A stretch of 39,456 nt of DNA from Gymnopilus junonius. Lineage: Eukaryota > Basidiomycota > Agaricomycetes > Agaricales > Galerinaceae. Below are positions 33,301 through 39,456 of the stretch, piece after piece (position 1 is the first letter of the stretch; each line of letters starts with the position of its first letter). The translations under genes and the position numbers were made by a program. Below the pieces are notes generated by a model, which saw only the letters and a list, made by a program, of their open reading frames with translations, had not been told where the DNA came from and did no database searches. The DNA lies in NCBI GenBank assembly GCA_015501075.1, contig JADNYJ010000304.1, forward strand, positions 1 through 39,456. The letters are read 5' to 3'.

Positions 33301-33439
33301 CCAATCCTCCTCACGCTCTCATAGCATACATCATAATTCACATTCACATAGCCACCGTCGTGAGTCACCTTCTCCTAGTCACTCTCATGAAAGGCCCAGC
33401 AAGTCATCTTACAAGGGCAAAGAGCCTATGAGAAGGTAA
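30364..33439 (+). CDS. Seven-exon gene of unknown function; in-frame TGA at 33230
   Basis: Proposed exons: 30364-31236, 31320-31390, 31453-31913, 31968-32288, 32345-32502, 32558-32768 and 32826-33232 or -33439. They join in frame with GT-AG introns of ~54-83 bp (the 31320 acceptor is AAG, the weakest choice). To the TGA at 33230-33232 the product is ~833 aa. The same frame then continues without a stop to 33439 (HSQHRQSSSRSHSIHH, ending KGKEPMRR), so the TGA (CGA to TGA fits) may be a recent nonsense change. The N-terminal third is charged, disordered and nuclear-looking, with a GASGDDD repeat; the middle has a compact region (MVDRRKILLYHSADS, DEQDWTRYGTYTQVMAF, RVNWEKYSACVTAINQ, SHWHGSYRLM). 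I do not recognise the family. Confidence 0.65.
30766..30896 (+). repeat. 21-bp coding minisatellite (GASGDDD)
   Basis: About six copies of a 21-bp unit (GGGGCCAGCGGGGACGACGAC) inside exon 1, encoding an acidic heptad repeat with GASGDND and GTSEDNE variants. Confidence 0.85.
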
Positions 33440-33539
33440 GAGTGTATGTTCCATTACAGCTTCAATGTGTTTCAGTTTTGAGCTTGTTTGACTTGTTGTC
33501 CATTTTCCTTCTCTGATATTCACTTTGGTCTCATACTCT

Positions 33540-33840
33540 GGCTATACACGCAAAGTACAGAGTTGTTAGGTTTGGTTTGGTTTGATGCATAGCTTGATGC
33601 TATGAGGACTTGGATTCAAAACATGCATTGCTTTTGATTGTATTCTGATTTGGACAAAGATGTAGTTATCTGCAGATACATGTATAGCAGTTTCCAATAT
33701 GGACTAACACTTTGTAGATAAACAATGGTACAGAGTTAGTGTAACTCTAGTTAGTAGTACTCTGTAGATACACGCATAGTACAGAGAGACACTGTAATTG
33801 TATGTAATACTCTGTAGATATATGCATAGTACAGAGTTGA
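33540..33840. repeat. Short repeats of ACTCTGTAGATACACGCATA type
   Basis: Four or so spaced copies of the word CTGTAGATACACGCATAGTA, each followed by CAGAG, about 60 bp apart, at roughly 33545, 33715, 33760 and 33810. They lie downstream of the 30364 gene. Confidence 0.6.
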
Positions 33841-33861
33841 TGTAGTTGCATGACTTTAAGG

Positions 33862-34990
33862 CAAGTAACACACAAGGTGCTAGTTGGACTTTGTTCTGAT
33901 TTCAAGTTATAACTTGTTATAGAGTGTCACTCTCATGGTCTGTGGAGTTTATTTTTAGCCCAAGTCTTCTCAATACATAGCATCATATCTCAGCTGACTT
34001 ATATGACAAACATCTAAACCATCCTTGTGGTGTTGCAAACTTTAAGGCAAGTAACACCTGAAGTGCTAATTGGCCTCTGATCTGACTTTGGATTGTCAGC
34101 TTGTATAACAAGCCACCTACACATGGTGGGTTGCTCATTTTTGGTAAACAGCTACTTTCCTACTGTTTAAACACTTTGTCTCAAGGATGTAATAAGCCAT
34201 GAGCTGTAGCTGGAGTATCACACACAGAAAGAAAGTAACACACAAAATGCTAATTAGACTTAGTTCTGATTTTGAAATGTGACATGAAATAAAACACCAC
34301 TGTCATGTGCTATATGATCTAAATTTAGACTATGCCTCCTTTGCAGTGGGAACTAAGGTGTGACTGAGTTACGTTACACTCTGGGCAGTTACAGATACAC
34401 AATTATGTGTTTGTGCACCAGATGCTAATTAGGCTCTGTTCTGACATTGAACTATTATTGCTTCTAGCATGCACCTTTCAGGCATGGTATAGCTCTTTCT
34501 TGATGGACATTCTTCTCACACATGCATTAGCACTATGCCTCACTTAAGGGAACAGATCTAGCATGGTTGTCTCATAATTCTGCAAATTTATAAAGATGAT
34601 GCACAAAGTGCTAATTAGCATCTAATCCAACTTTGACTGAACATCTTTGTTGATGTGTCAGTCTCTCATCCTGTAGTGTCTAATTTCGGTATACACACTT
34701 CTTTCATATGCTTTAACACTATTCCTGAATTCCATAAGAGGACCTAGTATGATTGTCTCAGAATTGCACAAATCTAGACAGGTAATGTGCAAAGTGCTAA
34801 TTAGCATCTGATCCAACTTTGACTTAATATCTTTGTTGACATGTTAGGCTCAAGTTGATTTTGGTATACATGCTCCTCACAGGTGCTTTAACACTATTTC
34901 TGACTTGTGTAAAGGAAACTGGCATGGGTGTCTCAAAAAAATGTAAGTAACATATATACAAAGTGCAAATTAGCATCTGATCTGACTTCA
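33862..34990. repeat. ~183-bp degenerate tandem satellite, seven units
   Basis: A conserved box resembling AACACACAAAGTGCTAATTA, then GCATCTGATCTGACTTTGA, recurs near 33863, 34048, 34232, 34410, 34594, 34780 and 34942. Spacing is 162-186 bp, mostly 178-186. Units also share weaker similarity elsewhere (TTTAACACTAT, GTATACAC). No ORF spans it. Confidence 0.75.
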
Positions 34991-35677
34991 AATTGAAACC
35001 TTTGATAATGTTAGAGTGAAATGATTTCTCTTGTTTATATTTTGGGTATACACCTTATCTTATCAGATTAGATCAGATCCTCTTATCTGCATATGTCTGT
35101 TTTTATCAGATATCAATCTTATGTGTAGACATCTTATTTTTAGAACTTCCTCTTTTGGAAATGGACTGGCTAAAGGTATATAAACCCCCAGCTTCTACCA
35201 GACAACCCCAGTCAACCACCCCAGACTTCAGGCAAGTACTTAACTATTTTACCAATATGCTAGTAACTCACTCTCAACTTCAGCTTGTGATAGCTCATCA
35301 GTTTCATGCATTGATGTGCTTATTTTTGGCGCATCAGTACTTGACACATTCCCTCACACTGTGCCTCAACTGCATACTGTGCTTTAGGATTTGAGCGCAG
35401 CAATTGTGTGATTTGTGAACTCACTTTTTTAAATCATCTAAGGACTCTTAGCTTTTCTCCACTTTTTACAACCCTTGCCAGGCCCAGCCTTAAGCTGCTG
35501 CTAGTAAGGAAGGTTGTCCAACTAATACAGTGGACAATAATACTCAGGCTACACCTGAAGGTGACCCCTGGGTTAGCTAGTTGTTGTTTAGCTTAGTTTA
35601 GCATTTTGCTTCTTTTTGAGTTCACAGATCATTCAGGCCCTAGAACGTGATCAAACCCAGTTCAATCACATTTTGCA
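34991..35677. other. Possible 5' exons or leader of the split gene
   Basis: Plus-strand short frames (35155-35225, MDWLKVYKPPASTRQPQS; 35480-35560) may be exons of the next gene; a plausible GT-AG intron is 35561-35629. I could not build a single frame through this stretch, and no promoter is evident. Confidence 0.35.
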
Positions 35678-36014
35678 ATGTCTAAAACCCAGGACTTCCC
35701 CAATATCCCCTTTTCCATATTTGCTCAGTTTGTGGACAACAACTTCAGCTCTCGTGTATCTCTAGCTACTGTTCTAACAGTGTTGTTCTCAATGATAGAG
35801 AACCCTGACTTGCTCAACCTTCATGCAAGACAGAAGCGCACAGAGTTTGAAGGCGAGCAAGGCAGAGTTTCTAATGGCTGGATTCGAGCATTTGCACGTG
35901 CATTGATGCATCGCATTGCAGATGACACCTGGACACTCTTCCAATCCCAGAACCGCCCAACAACAGAAACTGACCAGGTTGACCACTTATCTTACATCCT
36001 TGATGATTTTGCAA
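35678..36014 (+). pseudogene. 5' part of gene split by LINE L5
   Basis: Open frame from ATG 35678 (MSKTQDFPNIPFSIFAQF...) to the insertion point after LSYILDDFA. It is helical-looking with no catalytic motif. The coding sequence resumes after the LINE at 39163 but in the +1 frame relative to this exon, so a small frameshift or a missed intron lies near the junction. The pairing with the downstream cysteine cluster suggests the type of protein that accompanies KDZ transposons; this is tentative. Confidence 0.6.
36002..36014. repeat. Target-site duplication of LINE L5, left
   Basis: GATGATTTTGCAA is repeated exactly at 39150-39162 after the poly(A). Confidence 0.95.
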
Positions 36015-38673
36015 AAGCCTTGCCATGATATGCCCTCCCTCTGGGACGCCCTTCATGGCACGTACAACTCGGCTTCTGACCGACCGTACGACATTAGTGG
36101 CCTCACCTCCCTTCCTGATATGGAAGTGCGAGAGTGGACCACCTTTTCACTGCTAGAGTTGAGGGAGGCCTTGGCATCCTGCTCTAACAACTCCGCGCCG
36201 GGTCCTGATCATATCAAGTGGTCACACCTTAAGGCGATCATTCGCGATGAACACTGTCTTCAGGTGTTCGTGCAGTTGGCTAACGCCTGCCTTCGGGTTG
36301 GGTATTGGCCGACTCACTTTAAGGCGTCCCTGTCGGTGATTATTCCGAAGCCAAACAAGCCCTCATATTCCACGCCTAAGGCGTTCAGGCCTATTGTGCT
36401 CTTGAACACCCTTGGCAAATTGGTTGAGAAGATGCTTTCCAACCGCATTCAATTCGATGCTGTCAAGCACGATATTTTTCACCCCAATCAACTCGGTGGC
36501 GTGCGTCAGCGCTCCACTGAGGATGCGGGCTTGCTCCTCACGCACCTGGTGCGTGCCGGGTGGGCTCGCGGCTTAAAGACCAGTGTCATCGCCTTCGACG
36601 TGGCACAGTTCTTCCCTTCCCTCAATCACGAAGTGCTGATTGCGATCCTTAGGAAGCAGGGCTTCCCCCCCAACGTGGTGGAATTCTTTTCATCATACCT
36701 GGTCGGCCGTTCCACATCTTATACCTGGAACGGTTTTCAATCTGACCCCCGGCAAGCTGATGTCGGGGTGGGGCAGGGCTCTGCTTTGTCCCCGGTTCTT
36801 TCGGCACTCTTCCTCACACCAGTGCTGCAACTCTTCATGTGGAACGCGTCAGTCTCGGACACCACTCTGCTTTCTTATGTCGATGATGGCACGCTAATTG
36901 TGCAGTCAAAGACTCTCGATGCCAACTGCATAGCCCTGAAAAGGTCCTATGCGGTGATCTTCGAACTTTCACAAAGTTCGCCCTTGCTCTTGAGCACGAC
37001 AAAACGGAATTGTTCCATTTTGATCGATCTCACTCGGAGTTCAATCCGTCCATGGATCTAGGGTACGCCCCCTACACCCGTGACAAGCGTCTGACGCCCA
37101 AGCCGTTTTGGCGGTACTTGGGCTTCTTCTTCGACCGGAAATTGACATTTCACGAACATGTCCGGTATTACTCCACCAAGTCCTTCACCACCATTAAGGC
37201 GATGCGGATGCTTGGTAACTCATCTAGGGGGCTTACGCCCATGCAAAAGCGTCTGCTTTACAGGTCTGTGTGTTGCCTATCGCAACATACGGCCTTCGCT
37301 TGTGGTTCTTCCAAGGCGCTAAGTGCCAGGGAACCATTAAACTACTGACCAGCATGCAACGTCATGCTGCGCTCTGGATTACCGGTGCTTTCCGCACCTC
37401 CCCACTGGAGGGATAGAGGCCCTTGCTGGCCTGGTCCCTATCAACTTAGTCCTGAAACGTGCTGCTGCAGTCGGTGTTCTGCGCATGGCGGCCCTCTCGG
37501 ACACTCACCCAGTGCGCTCTCTTCTGAGTGCGCCCTTTCCAAAGAGCGACTCCTCACCCTCGCTCTGCTGCCTTTATGACTGCCCCACAACGCGCTAAGG
37601 TGCGGGGTACTGTTATGGACGTCGACGACACGCTCCATGTAGTCAGCGAGCCTTTGGAGCCATTTGCCCCAGAAGCTCGTCCTGGTGGGCGATTCCTTGA
37701 GTTACATCATGGAATTCGCTTTGATATCACTCCGGCACCCAAGGATAAGGTTGGGCTTCGGCGCGAATGGTTAGACCGCTTCTGGGAGGCCTCGAAGCGG
37801 GAACCGTCCACTCTGGTCTGTGTCGGCGATGGTAGTCGCCCCACTGCTCGGAACAAGCAGGCTATTGCAGCTTCGCTTGTCTTTCGCCAGGAGCTGAGGT
37901 GCATGCATCTCGCTACGCGGCTGGGAGTGCTCTCGCAGAAGATGCGGAGCTCTATTCCCTTCGTACTGCAATTGTCCAGGCTTGTGCCTTGGACAATTGT
38001 GACTACATTGTTATCTTGTCGGATTCCACCAAGGCGTTGGGGAGTCTGCTCGATGCCTCCGTGCATTCCGGCCAGGGTCATTCCTTGGCTGTGATCCGCG
38101 CCCTTACAGAGTGGTGGACCAGGGGTCCTGACCGCCACATCTCTCTTCATCATGTCCCATCTTCTCTGAAGTGGGCATACACTATCAAGCTCATCTCATG
38201 GCGACTGAGCTTTCCGTAGCGGTGGGGCCTAACATGCCACACTCACTTGCATCATTGCACAAAGCAGCTGATGACAATCCGGGGAGGGCTGGCGAGAGTT
38301 GTTCCAGCAACCTTCGTACTCAGGGCGACAATTTTTGTCACTCACCGACCTCGACGGGGGTCGACTCGAACCACGGGCCAAACGAGGCGGTCCGTGGCTT
38401 CAATCTGCAGGCGGCGACCTGACTCTCTTTACAAGGGTCACTCGCGCCATCACCAACCATGCCCCCATTGGGGAGTACTACTCTCGATTCAACATTCCCG
38501 AATCCACCAGTTGCGAGTGCGGCCACCATACCCAAACTCGTGATCATCTATTCCGGACGTGTCCCCAGCACGACTGTCATGACTATCCAGTTCGTCTGGA
38601 TCAGCTCGTCTCCTTCTTGAAGGCTAATCCTACTACATTCGCTTTCAACCGCCCCCCTCGGGGTGTCGGATAA
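36015..38673 (+). pseudogene. LINE ORF2 (RT, RNase H, zinc finger), frameshifted
   Basis: RT at 36030-36960 with APGPDHIKW, FRPIVLLNTLGK, FFPSLNHEVL, GQGSALSPVL and LLSYVDDGTL. A one-base loss in a T run near 36968 shifts the frame; further shifts near 37265, 37405 and 37545 break the thumb, and more break RNase H (37530-38220; ALAEDAELYSL and SDSTKALGSLLDAS visible in the 37899-38219 frame). The C-terminal finger (CECGHHTQTRDHLFRTC) is at 38515-38570. The stop is 38671-38673. Confidence 0.9.
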
Positions 38674-39116
38674 CTTGGTTGGGCAAGGTAGGTGTTGTTC
38701 TGTTGGCTGGATTCGGCGGCTTGGGGTGCGCTCAGAACAGGGTCCTAATACTTGGCGGGCTCCGGCTTTGCTGGGTTGAGGGTGGGGGTCTGGGTTCTGG
38801 AGCTTCGGCGCTATCGACAGACAAGTGTGCCCCCCGCTTCGGCGACCCGAAATGGTCTGCCTTCGGTGGCTAACTCAGTATGCACGCATCCTGGCTGTTG
38901 GGTTTGGCTGGCGGGCCCCCTTCCGGTGCCCTTCTTTCACTTTGTTGGACCCCTCCCTTCGGTCGGGGCATCAACGAGAATACGGGCCCATTGCTTTATG
39001 GGCCTAAGTTGGCCCGCGGGAGCCAGTCTCGCACTAGGCGTAGTTTAATGGTAGATTACTTCGGGTATATGTACATCTGCGACCGGACTGCTTTCGCGCA
39101 CCGGTATATAAATCTT

Positions 39117-39122
<6 letters not shown>
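38674..39122 (+). other. LINE 3' UTR
   Basis: ~450-bp 3' UTR shared by copies L1, L2, L3 and L5. It ends ...TATATAAATCTTTGATTT before the A run. A stretch at ~39038-39050 (TAGTTTAATGG) matches the tRNA A-box consensus, but I see no B box. Confidence 0.85.
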
Positions 39123-39149
<27 letters not shown>

Positions 39150-39151
<2 letters not shown>

Positions 39152-39162
39152 TGATTTTGCAA
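39150..39162. repeat. Target-site duplication of LINE L5, right
   Basis: GATGATTTTGCAA, identical to 36002-36014. Confidence 0.95.
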
Positions 39163-39456
39163 CTACACTCAAGCTTACTCCCCAGTTATAATGACAGAAA
39201 TGAACTTTGTGCCAAAGTCCAACCAGTGTCATACAATGCTATTCAGGCTGCTGCTGTGATTTGTCCACGCACTACATATTGCTGCAATGGTGACTGTCAT
39301 CCACGTTCATTGCGACAGACCACAAGCATCAGAGACATTCCCCTTGTATCATTGATCAAGGGAAACACTGTTTATCACAATGTGCCAGTATTGACAGGTA
39401 GATGCACTGCATGTCAGACTATCTATCATGTGGATCATGAACACATACCTGCAATT
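39163..39456 (+). pseudogene. Cysteine-cluster part of the split gene (CxC5-like)
   Basis: The frame starting with SLLPSYNDRNELC continues open to the window end and is partial. It holds CPRTTYCCNGDCHPRSL and, ~40 residues on, GRCTACQTIYHVDH. This paired cysteine pattern resembles the CxC5-type clusters described beside KDZ transposases in basidiomycetes; I recognise it by motif only. The frame is +1 relative to 35678-36014, so the gene was already frameshifted or an intron lies near the junction. Confidence 0.6.

Larger units (their letters stand above)
36015..39149 (+). mobile_element. 5'-truncated Tad/I-like LINE (copy L5), youngest
   Basis: 3135 bp, beginning in ORF2 just before the RT domain and ending in a 27-A tail (39123-39149), flanked by a 13-bp target duplication. 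It has kept most CpG dinucleotides that are TG or CA in the other copies, so it is the least decayed copy here. It interrupts a coding exon. It lacks the endonuclease and ORF1 and was probably dead on arrival. Confidence 0.95.

Overview
This window is a eukaryotic, almost certainly basidiomycete (Agaricomycete-type) genomic region built largely from nested transposable elements. The basis is the short 49-70 bp GT-AG introns with a CTAAT-type branch site, a Tad/I-like LINE with RNase H, a fungal-type Ty1/copia gag-pol, a spliced MULE, and a cysteine-cluster protein resembling those tied to KDZ transposons. I cannot name the species. No rRNA, tRNA or CRISPR is visible.

Layout. (1) 1-3510 is a mosaic of two copies of one LINE family. 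An internal minus-strand fragment (109-2693) lies between ~108-bp direct repeats, and a plus-strand 3' end (2802-3510) carries an inverted 5' piece, like a twin-priming product. (2) A dead minus-strand Ty1/copia element forms the substrate for later insertions. Its pieces are at 3511-4596 (integrase), 7259-7371 (after the protease motif) and 21536-~22215 (gag and protease). It is interrupted by a 5'-truncated LINE (4597-7245, 13-bp target duplication) and by a 14.2-kb foldback-type DNA element (7372-21527, 8-bp target duplication). (3) The foldback element has two ~2.8-kb inverted arms made largely of 12- and 13-bp tandem arrays. Its left arm contains an intact-looking 5.5-kb MULE (8740-14256, 9-bp target duplication) encoding a spliced transposase and a Ulp1-like protease-fold protein. 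Its centre contains a 1.62-kb Tc1/mariner element (16064-17683, TA duplication) whose transposase has two premature TGA codons. (4) ~22225-27006 is the longest LINE copy, with both ORFs but no 3' end. (5) 27007-30000 holds tandem repeats, including a 41-bp satellite whose base composition shifts from AT-rich to CpG-rich. (6) 30364-33439 is a seven-exon gene of unknown function with one in-frame TGA near its end. It is followed by a ~183-bp degenerate satellite. (7) From 35678 a gene with a downstream cysteine cluster is split by the least-decayed LINE copy (36015-39149, 13-bp target duplication).

Time order read from nesting: copia first, then the foldback element and LINE inside it, then MULE and Tc1 inside the foldback. 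Many disabling changes are CGA to TGA, and differences between LINE copies are concentrated at CpG. This fits cytosine methylation followed by deamination, or a RIP-like process. The only coding unit that looks functional by eye is the MULE pair of genes. The 30364-33439 gene may be functional or recently broken.
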